DNA of 64,000 nucleotides, taken from positions 124,001-188,000 of the forward strand of contig ML210184.1 of assembly GCA_004369085.1 (NCBI GenBank). The letters are read 5' to 3'. This document shows, piece after piece, positions 1 through 13,863 of this stretch (position 1 is the first letter of the stretch; each line of letters starts with the position of its first letter). Position numbers and translations under genes: made by a program. Source of the DNA: Coprinopsis marcescibilis. Lineage: Eukaryota > Basidiomycota > Agaricomycetes > Agaricales > Psathyrellaceae. The notes beneath the pieces are model-generated. The model saw nothing but the letters and a program-made list of their open reading frames with translations. It did not search any database and was not told where the DNA came from.

Positions 1-1010
1 AGGAAAGGGGAAACCGCCGAAATCGTCATCTGAATCCTCGTCAAACATCCACCGCAAGTTTCTCGTCGAGAATGGAGATCGTCGGCGGGTTTCAAGGGCA
101 TACTTTTTAAGCCAGAAGCTGGCACCCTCTTCAAAGACGTGCGGCGTCCCATCAGCCTTCTCGTGCTTGTAGAAGCAGTCCTTTCCGAAAGGACACATCG
201 GCACCCCGTCGGCTTTGGTCTTTTCAAAGTACTTGCAGGGTACGCGGGCCATGCTCTCCTTGTATTTCTGTACAACCCGCTCCTTTTCCGGTGTCCCGTG
301 TTGGACATATACGGACGAGGGCGTGATAAAGTGTGACGGTGTCCGACACATTGGGCATTTCTTGGTATTTCCAGACTCGACGACGTCGGCGTGCTTCTGC
401 GCAGGGTCTCGCCACTGCCTGATGCAAGAGATACAAAATATATGACTGCAGCCGCCTATACGCCACAAAAGGCGGTTAGATGGGTCTTACTGAAGCGGTT
501 GGGCGCTACTTACCGAGTAGACCGAACGTCACTGGCTTCTCGAGGCAGATGGAGCAGAGTAGATGGTCAGAGTCGGAATCTTCGTCGACCGGAGGTGCGC
601 TCTGCTTCCCCTTATCCGACGATGCAGGACCTGGGCTTGAAGTTCCTCCTCCGGCGCTAACGTGCTGGAACCAACATGAATCTCCACGCTTGCAGAATCC
701 TATCGCAACCGGCGTGTGAGCTACTCCCTCCTGATCCATCCCCCCTAGGCCACTCACCGTTGGCGTAGAACCTGCATGCCTTTGCCCGGTCATATGGGGT
801 CAACAGCTGCCTTTCACTACCGCTACCTGATGGGGCTGGTGCATTGACCTGGCTTTCGGTGTGGTCCTTACCGTGTAGGAACTTGCATTTGTCTCCACTA
901 AAGCATCCTTGTAGTGTCTGGTAGTATCTGCAGATGCCTCGTGGCTTGTGCGTTCGTGGTCGATGTCGAGCTTCAGATGATGATATTGCAGTATCTGTTG
1001 CTGTGGACAT
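1..1010 (-). CDS. Makorin-type CCCH/RING E3 ubiquitin ligase (3' end off window)
   Basis: Predicted RNA-binding E3 ubiquitin ligase of the makorin family. Exons on the minus strand: 1010-758, 699-514, 455-1 (continues past the left edge). Visible in order: a CCCH finger (CRYYQTLQGC..CKFLH), a second CCCH finger split by intron 1 (CRFYANG / FCKRGDSCWFQH), a C3HC4 RING (CSICLEKPVTFGLL joined to GGCSHIFCISCIRQW, closing with CPMC), then a third CCCH finger (CKYF...CPFGKDCFYKH). This order is the makorin signature, and the third finger after the RING is diagnostic. The first in-frame ATG is at 1010; upstream codons contain none. The acidic end DEDSDDDF lies at the window edge. Substrate unknown. 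Confidence 0.9.
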
Positions 1011-1260
1011 GAAGTGGATAAAAGGATAGCGTTTCAAGTCAAGAGACCTTCCAATAAGTGGATCAGATTTAATGGCGAGTGAGCCACGTGATACTTTGAT
1101 GGTCTATTTATAGTTAAATGTTGCCAGTGAATATCCGACAAACCAGGGAACGATGAGATATTAGGAAAGCTGGATTGGATAACATCTAAGTACTACGATT
1201 TCACAGCAGGCAGATGGTTTTATAAAGAATCAACCACCTTTTCAGTAATTAGTTAATAAT

Positions 1261-2507
1261 TTATGTGAAGCGAGGGGGGGTTCTCCGGCCAATAGGAGCG
1301 ACTTTGCTGCTGCCGGAACTGGCATAGGTGAGCTCAGAGATGACCATATCAGGTGCGCGGAATTCCGAGGCTTCAGGTGTTGCGTCTGTCCTGAAAACGT
1401 CGCCGAGACCAGCAGGGAAAGTGGATGTTGGGAGTTGCATAAGGTGATCGGGTTGGGCGGTGAGGAATACTCGTTGCAATGCGTCTTCGGCGGCCTGCGG
1501 AAGGAGTAAATCGACGGGTAAGAGGGAACCAAGAGAGGATTTCACGTACACGGAATTCAGCCATCTTCAACGAGCTTCCGAAGCCCTCGCCAATTTTCTC
1601 TGCGCCAGAGTAAATGCCAACCACGAAGACGGGGGAGTTGGAGAATCGACCGGTTTCCTTGAGCAGTCTAAGGCAAACCAAGTCTTAGGTTGTTAAATGG
1701 GAAGGCGACAGCGCAAATACGGACCTGGATTTGGGTGGTTCGCGTCCGAATTTTGCCACCATCTCCTTCAGTGCTTTCTTAGGGTCAAGGAACTTGAGCA
1801 TGGAACGAATGTCAACCTGTCGACTGAGGAAGTACGAGTGGACGAATTGTCTTGCTGAGGGTAAGGAATGCTTTTTGTAGATGAGGGCGGTGATTGAACG
1901 AGGGATGGAGGCGAGGGCGTCGGAATGGAGGACCTTGGATCCTGTAGATGTTGTAGGCTGATATTATAGTAAGCAGAGCACGACGGCTTGGAAAGAGCGA
2001 GCCTACTGTTCTATGCCATCGAAGAAGAGGGTCTGCACCGAGTTCCTGCGCGACGCTGGCACAAGTGTTGGGCCCGACGTGTGCTGTCAACGCGGCCTTC
2101 TGAACTCGCGTTGGCAAATACGGGTACTTTGTGGTAAGGTACTCCATTGCAAACAGACCCATTAACGAGTTTCCAAGGGTTGATAGTTGAGCATTGCTCT
2201 TGGGTATCCGCTTGTCCTTGGGGTAGTTCTGCCGCCAGATGTCCACGAACGAGGGATGTGTACAAGCCTGGCGAATGTCGTCGTCGGATTTGAGTATGGA
2301 ATCCAGACCAGCCCTATGCGCAAATGCTGAGAGTGCCGACGACGGTGCTGGCTGCAGCGACGCCCATAGTTCTGGATCGAATGACGGTCGTGGAACGTCG
2401 CTCTCGACAATGAATGACTCTTTTGGAGGAAAATTGGGTATCCCAGCTGTCGACACGGTGGTAAACCTCGACGCAGTGCTCAGGAGACGTTTCTGAACAT
2501 GGCCCAT
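1261..2507 (-). CDS. Mitochondrial large ribosomal subunit protein mL44
   Basis: mL44 (yeast MRPL3 family), a mitoribosome component built on an inactive RNase III fold followed by a double-stranded RNA-binding domain. Exons: 2507-1985, 1941-1725, 1667-1550, 1494-1261; 363 aa, TAA stop. The N terminus (MGHVQKRLLSTASRF) is basic and hydroxylated as expected of a mitochondrial presequence, which supports the ATG at 2507. RNase III-like region about residues 65-240 (ACTHPSFVD, LGNSLMGL, FVHSYFLSR), then the conserved link PPKSRLLKETGRFSNSPVF and the dsRBD (VGIYSGAEKIGEGFGSSLKM). The catalytic ELGD-type motif of true RNase III is replaced by TLGNSLMG, as in mL44. Intron 1 is only 43 nt. Confidence 0.9.
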
Positions 2508-2921
2508 TTGTGGTACGGGGAGGAGAATAAGAATTGTCGAGGACGGTGGACGACAGCGCACAGACACTTTCGCGACAAACTAGGAACCAAATTTTTGTCG
2601 CGTAACCGCGCTCGGCAAACGCCGGCACATACTTGTTCCCCATGGCCCCCCTACATATATCGTTATTTCTATTATATTCCCTGCATCTGTGGGCGCCCAT
2701 TGGCAGGCTGTTTTCTGCCGAATAAATCGGTTTGAAACAGGTAATTCTACTCGGGTAGCCCGGGGGTTAACCGCAGGCAGTGACGGGATTATCAGCGGTG
2801 CACGTGTGAGGCGGGCGCGGTGCAAAGCTCGATGAAGTGACTGATTGCACCGCCTACGACTCTTGCCTTTCAACCACCACATTCCGGTTTTCTCTTCCCA
2901 CTCTTCCAGGGCATCCGGAAA
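2508..2921. promoter_or_regulatory. Divergent intergenic promoter, mL44 / RhoGAP gene
   Basis: A 414-bp gap between two divergent start codons. It must hold both promoters. A TA-rich stretch with TATATATCG near 2652-2660 is the only TATA-like piece; CCAAT-type elements are not obvious. Confidence 0.4.
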
Positions 2922-5900
2922 ATGGCAGTCTTGTCGCTGCCCCTCAGCTTTAACAACTCATTCTGGTCCCAGGACCTCCGGCGCGGTCTCGAGGTCCTCT
3001 TCACAAAGCTAGAGCAGGTCTGTTACCATTTCTGTGCGCTATATCTGCACCACAGGCAGCTGACCTCGTGGCATATCTCCAGGGCGTGTATGAAAATGAG
3101 GAGGTCGTCGAGTTCATTCGGGTACTACTTGTGCTAATTATCTTGTGCCTCCGTTTCTAATTAAGCCGCATTTCTAGAATCGTGCTCGTGCAGAGGCTGC
3201 CCTTGCAGCTGCTCTGTTGAACAGTGGGCCTGATGAAGCGCAAGGTGTGTACATAGCCGATATCCCCACGTTTCTCCCTTCGTCTAATTTGCATGTAGGT
3301 AAAGGGTTTGATGCAGACGATGGTGCATCATTGCTCGTGGCGTTCCGGGGTCTCCAGAGCGAAACCCTAGAACACGGCAAACTCCACAAAACCATTTCCA
3401 ACGAGCTTGAGACCCTCGTCGCCAATCCTTTCGATCAGTGGGCCCAGGGCTACAAGGTATGTAGCACATGTGTGCCAGTGCTGTGCCCCAGTCTGACCAC
3501 AATGTAGGACCGACTCCAAGAGAAGAAGGATACGGTGATTGACAGTTGGCTCCGCACCTATGAGCAAGCACAGGCAGATGTTGCAAAGCTTAAGAACGTC
3601 TACCAAGAGAAGACACGTCGTGCTGATGAGGCCGTCGACGAGTATGTCGAATTTCGTAACCACTCCTTCGTTCCTGGCTCATCGGCTGTATTAGTGCCAA
3701 GTTTGCGCCCAACAGCAACATCCCTGACACCTACACAAGCTCGCCGCGTCTCCGTCCATTGGAGGCTCGCGCCAATGCTCCCAAGCGCAGCGCCACTGTG
3801 TCGGAGCGTCTCGCCCAGCGATTCAAGGACATTCAGAAGAATGTCATTGGTTCTGTTCCAGAAGAACCTTTGATGGAGGTTGCAAGCTCTCCAGACGAAG
3901 AAACGACTCCAAAGATCGACAAGGGGAAGGGCAAGATGCTGCATCCTGAGAATTCTCCCATCGAACTTAGTTCGCCCATCCCCCTCAGCCCCCACCCTGA
4001 CGCTAATTCTGATTCTGTCGCTTCACCAGCAGGTCAAGCACCAGAGCGCGAGGTCATCCTGTTGGCTGGCCTATCTTTCGCGCCACTGACAATCTCTCAA
4101 TTACTTGTTCGGGCCGCCGCTGAGCTCCCATTACGGCCAGTTCGTTTCCCCCTTTTGGGAGAATACCAAGATGCGTTTACCGGCGATGAGTTTGTCGCCT
4201 GGCTTAACGACACTGTCCCTGGATTTGGTGAAAATCTTGACAGGGCAGAAGCGGCCGCACGAGATTTGACCGAGAGGGAAGGTCTGCTGCGCAGGCTGGG
4301 AGAACTGGGCAACCAATTTGAGCATTCGGATGACGCTTGGTACCAGTTCCGGCCCAAGGTATGTTTCCTTTTGACTTACGCGATAACACAGTTCATCATT
4401 TTGCGCGTCGTAGGCATTCTCGATCGGCAACAAGCAGGTTGAAGCGCCCAAGCCAAAGCCAGAGAATCTGCTTTCCAGGTCGGCAACCCTCGTCTCACGG
4501 GTCAGCAAAGTCTTGAACACGGCTACGGAGCCTGCTTATGTCCGTGCATATCAAGATGCCACAGAAGCTGACCGGGCTTATCGAATCGCCGTACGAAGGC
4601 TTGATCGACAACGGCTTGGTCTCGAGGAACGTATCGAGGAGACCTTGAAACATGTGCAAAGATGGGAGTCTGAGCGGTTGGCCGCCATCAAGACAGGTCA
4701 GTTTCTTCCTCCTCTTCCTAAATCAATCTAATCTTGGACATAGTTTTGTTGCAGTACCAAGGCACCCTTGATAACCTTCCCAAGAGCTTGGCGGTCTCTG
4801 CTGAGCGCTCATCGACGCTCATTTCTGCCTTCCAACCAGAGTCAGATTTGACGGCTCTTATCGAACGGTATCGCACTGGACCCTTCCGTCCTGTACCTCA
4901 ACTGTACGAATCCGTTTCCCAAGATGAGTCCGACGTCGTCTTCGGCATCGACCTTCGCAAGTGGGCCGAGGGTGGATGGTTTGCTATCCAGAACGGGGAG
5001 GAAAAGAACGTCTCTGTCCCCCCGGTGTTCACTGCTCTCATGGAGGCTCTTGAGGAGTCTTACAAGCGTCTGTCCGGCGACGATGAGAAGCGCAAGGCGT
5101 GGATCTACGACGTCCCTCTCCCTGCTGTCCACCTCCTTCGTGAGACCTTGAATGCAGTTCCTCCGGACCAGGCCTTCACTCTCGACCACTTTGCTCGCTT
5201 CGACGCCCCTGTCATTGCTAGCACTATTAAGCTGTGGTTGTTGGAGCTCAACCCACCCATTGGGCTGTATGAGAACTGGGACGAGTTCCGCAAGCTCTAT
5301 CCCCATGTTGGGTCGTCTAGCCAGGAGAAGCTCACAGACGAGCAGCGAATTCAAAACATCGGAACGATCCTGCAGCGTTTGCCGAATGTTCACCTTGTTG
5401 TATTGGATACTGTGGTTAAACATCTGAAGGAGTGGGTGTTTTTTTCGCAGTTAGAATTTCAAACGTACTGACAGTATTCTTTTAGCCTTATTGCCTCCAC
5501 CAAGGTTGAGGAGTCGAATGAAGTTTACTTCCACAAGTTGGCTGTTTCCGTGGGACGAAGTAGGTTGCTTTTATAATGTAATTTAGCCCCGATGCTGACT
5601 AGGTAACAGATATCCTTCGACCCAGGGCCGAGACTGAAATTTCCATTCAGGACCGACATGCTGCCTGTAAGTCTCCGGTCGACTACCAACTTGCTGACAT
5701 TCTGACACTATTCTAGTGCTGTTCACGGACCTCATTCAGAATTACGATGCGATTCTCCCTGTGACAATCGAACGGAAGAAGCGGGAGTCTGGACGCAAGG
5801 TTCCAATGAGGAAGAGGACTGTCATGGTCGATATGCGGATGAAGAGAAGCAGGATCTCAGTGGACATGGGAAAGAACCCGCAGGCTCTGTTGGCTCAACA

Positions 5901-6948
5901 AAAGGCCGCACAGGACCCCAACTTTGCCAAGAGTCTCAAGTCTCCCGAACTTTACAATCGGACGGGGGCACCTACTATCATCACGACTCCTGCCGATAAA
6001 GCAGTTCCTCCTCCTCCTCCACCTCCCGGACCTCTAGTTCCCCCTCCCCCACCGCTCGGGTCGGTGATCCAGCGTATTGGAACTCCTCAACCTCCTCCCC
6101 CTCCCCCTCCGGTGTTCCCTGCGGTTCCACCACCACCCCCTATCGCTGCCGCGGTCACTCCTCCGCCACCACCTCCCGGATTTCCCGTAGTTCCACCACC
6201 TCCTCCCCTTGCAGGTGTAGTGGCTACCACACCACCGGTACAGTTTAAAGAACCGCCTCGGGAAGTTGAAGGCTTACCACCTCGTCCTAGCTTCAAGGAG
6301 CCACCGCCCGAGAATAATGACCAACCGCCCCGACCCAACTTCAAAGAACCTCACCCGGAAAACGACAATCAACCAACGCGTCCTAGTTTCAAAGAACCTC
6401 CTGCCGAACGTGACAGCTTCCTTTCCCGTCCCAACTTCAAGGAGCCCCCGTCTGAGCATGACGAATCTCCCCCTTACACCGCTGATTCTATGGGTGGTGA
6501 ATCGCAGCCCGCGTCTACTCCGCCGGATAGTGGCTCCCCTGTCCCTACTCCCCCGAATACGGCGTCGATCCCTGGGCTCAAGCGGTTGAGCCTTGGGTCT
6601 GGCAGGAGCAGTCCCACGATCAAGCGCAATTTCGACTCGAGGAGCCCTTCGCCCCCTGTTGATGATGCTGCTCTGGCTGCCTCGAGGCCGACTGTGTCGC
6701 GTGCTGGGTCTACGGATCCTACGAGGGTTGGTGTGCGTGGCCCCAGGATTTCGAGAGGGCCGCGCGCGCCAGCGCCTCCTGGTCAGCAAGGGACTGCTGG
6801 GAATGGGGTGCCCAAGGCTGCGAATAGGCTTTCGAATGGTGGGAGTCCTGTGAGGAGACCGTCGAGCATTGTGGGAAGGACGTCGTCGAGGTTCCAGACG
6901 AGGACTATGGCTAGTGATGCTGAGGATGATGTTGTTGACCGGAAGTGA
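2922..6948 (+). CDS. F-BAR / DEP / RhoGAP protein (Rgd2-like) with polyproline tail
   Basis: Rho GTPase-activating protein of the Rgd2 type, expected to bind curved membrane and act on Cdc42/Rho at the cell cortex. Eleven exons: 2922-3017, 3083-3121, 3178-3244, 3299-3456, 3508-3641, 3695-4358, 4414-4696, 4744-5431, 5486-5559, 5610-5666, 5717-6948; 1,163 aa. Domains: FCH start (SFWSQDLRRGLEVLFTKLEQ, VYENEEVVEFI, GKGFDADDGASLL); a DEP domain inserted at about residues 270-386 (FPLLGEYQDAFTGDEFVAWL); second half of F-BAR to about 525; RhoGAP about 545-745. The C-terminal 400 residues are Pro-rich: six PPPPP clusters resembling a formin FH1 tail, then five RPxFKEPP-like repeats, then a Ser/Arg tail. 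The usual G-(I/F)-(F/Y)-R arginine-finger motif of RhoGAPs is not apparent; the equivalent place reads RKAWIYDVPLP. Confidence 0.88.
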
Positions 6949-7385
6949 GGTTTATTTTTGGAGGTGGAGGGGTGAGTGTGGGCGGATAGACTCTTTACAT
7001 CTTTCTTTCTTTCTTTTTGCTTGCTCATGATGTTGGATGTGGGATTTATGATGCTATCGGCTCCTGCATTGGATCGGGAGAGGTTGTTGTGCTGGACAGG
7101 ACTCCATTCTCTACATCTGAACTTTATTTAGGCATCTAAGTTATTCCATGCGCTCTTTTCAACTATGCTGCTTCTTTTACGCCATGGTTTCGTTACGCCT
7201 TTATGTTTTACGTTGGTTATGCTGTTATGTGATTTTGTTTTGACGATGAATCTAGACTCATCCATGGGATTCGCGATTTTGGTTCGGGCTTGGTTGGCAA
7301 ATAAATGAATTAAAGGTTTTGTAAGTAAAAATCAATCTCTGGCAGATTTTCCAAGAGATTATAAGACGACGAAATTCAGGCAGGT
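6949..7385. other. Convergent 3' intergenic region with CT tract
   Basis: Lies between the convergent ends of the RhoGAP and H2A-like genes. It holds presumed 3' UTRs and a short pyrimidine repeat (CTTTCTTTCTTTC near 7002-7018). No coding frame seen. Confidence 0.5.
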
Positions 7386-8199
7386 CTAGTATGCAGTGCT
7401 TTTCTTCTTCATCAAGGCACTCTCGTAGGCTTGTTTGAACCTGGGACCGGTTGGATAGATGACCTTTGGTACTTTATCGTGGCGGAGAACTTCGTGGACG
7501 AATGGGACTGTGAACGGTCACAAAAAAAATAAGCAAAGATTTACTTGTACAGGTTTGAATCGTAGAGTGTACTTACCAACACCGCTATCGGGGAGGTCCA
7601 CGTTTTTAAGGAGCTCATGAAGTCTGGAGAGTGCGGGTGGGCGGTTAACTTGATGACGTGCGTCATAACCGCAGGAGAACTCACTCTGTGTCGCGCCATA
7701 CACCAATGAGTATGTGCCTCGGGATGATCCGTTTTTTCTTGTAGTACTTGGCTTGATTTCCCGCAAGCTCCAGTACCTCTGCTGTAAGATATTCGATCAC
7801 AGCGGTGAGGTATACTGTAAAGTTGAATATGAATTAATTCGTCTTGATCAAAGTCATCCCATAGAAGGTGTTTCTCACCTGCAGCACCCGTGAAGATTCT
7901 GTGGGAGGGATAGAGGCACTCTTTAGCTTTTCGCTTGATACGAGATACGGGAAACTCTAGGCCGGCTTTTCTTGAGAGGGATACGCGATGCTTGGAGTGA
8001 TTCAACGTCTTCCCGTATTGGTTCGCCAGCCATTCCATTCCCACCAACGTCTTTCCTCTAAGCCAGTGGTCAGTCATCGATTGTTGATTAAGCTGAGCAG
8101 CTTACGTTTTTCCTTTGCCGGGCTAATGAAGTTGTGTTCGCGTGAGTATGCATCTCCATGAGGTTGTGTTTCTGCATGAAAAGGGTTCAAACTCACCAT
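7386..8199 (-). CDS. Divergent H2A.Z-like histone
   Basis: Histone H2A-fold protein, 165 aa, longer than canonical H2A (about 130). Six exons: 8199-8197 (the ATG alone), 8122-8106 (17 nt), 8057-7879, 7814-7685, 7623-7577, 7507-7386. The splice of exons 1-3 gives MPGKGKTGKT, a typical H2A tail start, which is why I accept the tiny exons. Conserved core: [42 protein letters not shown], and a C-terminal segment [12 protein letters not shown] matching the GG-VIPHIH of H2A.Z. Departures: KYYKKK in loop 2, WRDTELHELL where canonical histones have RNDEELNKLL (one acidic-patch Glu lost), and a 35-residue basic tail. It is likely a variant rather than the bulk H2A. A pseudogene is unlikely because all six exons join in frame. 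Confidence 0.8.
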
Positions 8200-8868
8200 T
8201 GCTGTTATCGTCGGGATGACAGTAGGTCAAGAGGGGTAAGGCCGTCTGTTCTATTCTTATAAATTGACATTCCATTGGTTTATTCCGTTAGATTCTGTTT
8301 CGATGATCTTTAACATTGACAGGGAAAGAACCAAGCCTCGGGAAGTGACAGTCTTGGCATCTCGAAGTCTAATTAGATCACGTGTTAGCGCGTCGAGGTT
8401 CATGTGACTGCCGCGTCAGTCGGAGCCGGGAGCAATAATGGAGCTCCCGGCCAGCCCATGCTTGTGAATGACTTGTCAAAAATTCATTATTTCTTTACGA
8501 CCATCACGAACCAAGGACACGAGGCTGGTGAAGGAAGAGTACTGCAGTGCCTTCAAGGCTATATCCCTTCTCTTACGATTCTTACACGACTACGACGACT
8601 AACAGGACGCCTCTTATTTGCACAGCATCAGCGCTGCTGTTCAACTTCTGGAATCTTGGAGAGCAGTACGTACACCTTTGAGCTTCGGGGTGAGGCAGCG
8701 GTGTTTGACATGTTCAACGGTTGGCAGGATAGCTTTCAACAGGGCCTTTCTTGTTTTCGGAATCTCTTGATCTACAGACGGATTTAAACGACTTGAGCCC
8801 TTACTCACGTTGTCCAACATCGCCTGTACTACACGCCGGTCGGCCGTTTCTGTCGGTATAACAGCGAG
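8200..8868. promoter_or_regulatory. Divergent intergenic region, H2A-like / M50-like genes
   Basis: A 669-bp gap between divergent starts. Open frames here lack ATG starts and show no recognisable product. Presumed to carry both promoters. Confidence 0.4.
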
Positions 8869-10266
8869 ATGGCTACTCCGACTTGGCCATCGTACGCTCC
8901 CCCTATGGCTTCGAATACAGGTCTATCAGGTGGGACAGGTTTAGGTCCTCTAACGCCAACCAGTGACCAGGTACGACTCTTTGATCTGAAAGTGATTGTT
9001 GGACCCTGATGGATTCGGCTCCCCGAAGGTTGTAGTGCTCTATGTTGTGCGTACCGCTCGAATGTGGAATGGAAGAGGAAGAAGATACTGAACGGGGTGC
9101 GTTGGGTGGGGGCTGGTACTAGATCATAGCAATGGCTGTTGTCATCTTCGGGTTCTGGAACGTACCCGTTGTGCGAAACCTCATCAACCCGCTCAAGCTG
9201 TTTACTATTGGGTGGCATGAGATGTGTCATATAACGGCGGTGAGTTGGTTTCTTTGCCTGGGACTCCACCGCACGCGTCTTTGTTGACCGACGTTCGCAG
9301 GCGATACTCACAGGCGGGCGGATATTAAAGATTACGATTGATCCTCATGTGGGAGGGGCGACTATCGTTGAAGGAGGTGTGCCGTGGTTCACGCTCACTG
9401 CTGGATACGTCGGGTCGACGTTGCTGGGTGGAGCCTTTCTGCTCGCGGGCTGGAATACGCTCGTAGCAAAGATTTTGAGCTTTGTGCTCGGAGTTGGCCT
9501 CATCATCCCGCTCGTTCTCGTAAGAGACAAACTGTCAGTTCACTTTCGAGCGTTTTTATGTCTGCTGAACTCGATCGAAATTCAAGGACGATAGTTCTTA
9601 CGCTGGGGTACGAGGGTATGGTGGTGGGATTTTGGTTTATCGATCATGGGTGCGTCGCATGTCTTCGATGCGCAATCCTGAATCGTGCTAATGCGGAGTA
9701 CATCATAAAGGCAAGCATTGCGGTGGCTTTGCCTCTTTATTGGTGTTATGAAGTACGTGATCAGGTCACATTCTCTCTCAGCATGTCCTGACCGAGCCCC
9801 AAGTATTCTCTTTGTGATCTGTAGGTGGTAGCTTGGGTATGGAAGCTTGGCTTGGGTGTACTGAAGAATCCGGATGTGTTAGGGGATGTGGCCGATGATC
9901 GATTCTTCCACAAGACCAACGATTCGGATGCGACACAGTTCTCACTGTTGTTCCCGAAGATAGGGGCTCACGGTGCGTTTTTCCGCTTGGCATCCCAACC
10001 TAATGGTCGACGAATAAAGTTCTCCCTTTAGTCTGGGCCACGTTCTGGATACTTTTCCAGCTAGGATTCTTGGCTGGATTCAGTCTCCTGGGCATATTTG
10101 CATTCAAGGTCCGTGAACAATATACTGTTCTAGTCGTCAGCTAATCAAGTGCTATGCGACCTAGTTGTCGAAAGAAGAAATGGACGCTCAGGCTGGTAAG
10201 CCTAAAATCCTTACTTCTCTGTATATTGGACTTACAGTTTGTGCAGCAACATTTTTACCAACATGA
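8869..10266 (+). CDS. Peptidase M50B-like integral membrane protein
   Basis: Fungal member of the M50B-like family, polytopic proteins with a zinc-protease motif inside a membrane segment; substrate unknown. Ten exons: 8869-8970, 9029-9046, 9123-9239, 9301-9533, 9587-9649, 9711-9756, 9825-9972, 10032-10108, 10165-10195, 10238-10266; 287 aa. The HExxH motif is HEMCH at residues 72-76, preceded by KLFTIGW. Further membrane segments: the stretch around VGSTLLGGAFLLAGW, the LSFVLGVGLIIPLVLV segment, LTLGYEGMVVGFWFIDHG, and WATFWILFQLGFLAGF. The family's DHGxALRW signature is restored by the exon 5-6 splice. Exons 6-7 are the least certain part: the family usually has WD before ..DD, here the joined frame gives a KYVVAWVWKLGLG insertion before DVADDRFF. 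Confidence 0.8.
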
Positions 10267-10733
10267 TGGCTATACCCGCAATCAGACTATTCATTGTGGA
10301 GTCATATATGCCTTTTGCTATCGCATGATATGGAATGCGTTCCGAGTAGAATACAAGTCGGATACACGACGATGCTATGGAATCATGGACGCTTTGGCAT
10401 GATAACAATGTATTAGAAGCTGGGGAGAGGGCCCGCGAGTTGCAGGGCGGCGAGCTCTACTTACTATAAAGAGTACCAGCGTGCATTAATTTAAGCACAA
10501 TCTTTATTTGATGGCATAAGTGGTGATTATACGCGTAGATGGTACCGATACATGCGAAGTCGAAATAGCTTGGGCAATAAGTCATCAATGTCGGCTGTGA
10601 AATGCAAGGATTGTCGTTTCGGAAAGAGTCATGTGTTGGCATTGCGAATTGGATTTTTGGGCGTCGCATGGGTCGTAATGGTTTGTGTTGGAGAGGGCGA
10701 AACCGGGCAACGAGTCAGCGAACAGTGTTTGGT
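10267..10733. other. Convergent 3' intergenic region
   Basis: Between the convergent ends of the M50-like and FIS1 genes. Only presumed 3' UTR sequence; no coding frame I can support. Confidence 0.5.
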
Positions 10734-11423
10734 TTAATTACGATGGTGGGTTGCTCGCCGTATGACGCCTGCGAGCAGAATTGCTCCGAGTGCGGCTGCA
10801 CCGCCAACGATGGCCATGCCAATGTACCCCTCTGTTTAACAAACATTCAGCATTAAAAAGGGTCAAGTACGGAGTTTCATACCTCTAGCGACCTTCTGTT
10901 CTATCACTTGTGATAGTGACTGGGCTTGGAGATTCAATGGCTCCTTCTCCAACAGCAAAGCTGTAGAGCGGTGTGGTTAATTAGGTGGGTATAGCGAAAC
11001 CCGAAAGACGGACCGTTGAACTTCTTGGCTTCTTCGTAGTTGCCCATCTTGTAATGTCCCAATGCCATGTAGTACAGGCATTCCCTCCGTCTTGTCGGTT
11101 CGGTTCGGTAGATATCTACGGCGGCAGAGCTTATTACAGGTCACTGGGTATTCCACGGAGGCACTGACCTTGAAGTAGGCGGACACCGTCTACTTGATGC
11201 TCTCTTATTGGGCTCTTGACAAGGCCCCAAGCATAGTTGAATTTAGTTTGAACCGTAACGTGGGTTGAGGCCAGTTCTTTCTCGTACTGTATCCGAAGAA
11301 CCTGTATGGATTTACTCAGTAATCCTGGCGCTTTCATGGATTCAAAGACGAGATGCATACATCGAGCTCATCGAAGGATAGCGAAGCCTCGGCGTCAGCG
11401 GCATATGGGAGTTCTGTTGTCAT
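10734..11423 (-). CDS. FIS1: Mitochondrial fission protein Fis1
   Basis: Tail-anchored outer mitochondrial and peroxisomal membrane receptor that recruits the dynamin fission machinery. Five exons: 11423-11361, 11301-11169, 11115-11014, 10960-10883, 10831-10734; 157 aa, the normal Fis1 length. Visible: N-terminal arm, tandem TPR-like helices ([47 protein letters not shown]), then the tail anchor ([19 protein letters not shown]) and a short basic end ([10 protein letters not shown]). Shares a 176-bp divergent upstream region with the U2AF gene. Confidence 0.93.
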
Positions 11424-11599
11424 CGTGAGCGTCGGAAGGGAAAAGGGATACGGTCGAGGTCGTCGGTGGTTGTTGCGCAGCACAGAAAGAGGCTGGGTGT
11501 CCAAACTAGGAAGCGGAGTTTGAAACGCTGCCTTTGGCCCAGTCACGATGTCAAAGGCCTTTACACACGACCACAGTTCATTCAAAACCAACGACAACC
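11424..11599. promoter_or_regulatory. Compact bidirectional promoter, FIS1 / U2AF large subunit
   Basis: Only 176 bp separate the two divergent start codons, so both 5' UTRs and both promoters must fit here or extend into the long first intron of the U2AF gene. No clear TATA box. Confidence 0.5.

Positions 11600-13863
<2,264 letters not shown>

Noticed and set aside
6087..6344. Gly-rich minus-strand frame
   Set aside because: It is the antisense shadow of the polyproline coding repeats of the RhoGAP gene.
8404..8787. 127-codon plus-strand frame
   Set aside because: GTG start only, no family resemblance; sits between two divergent genes.
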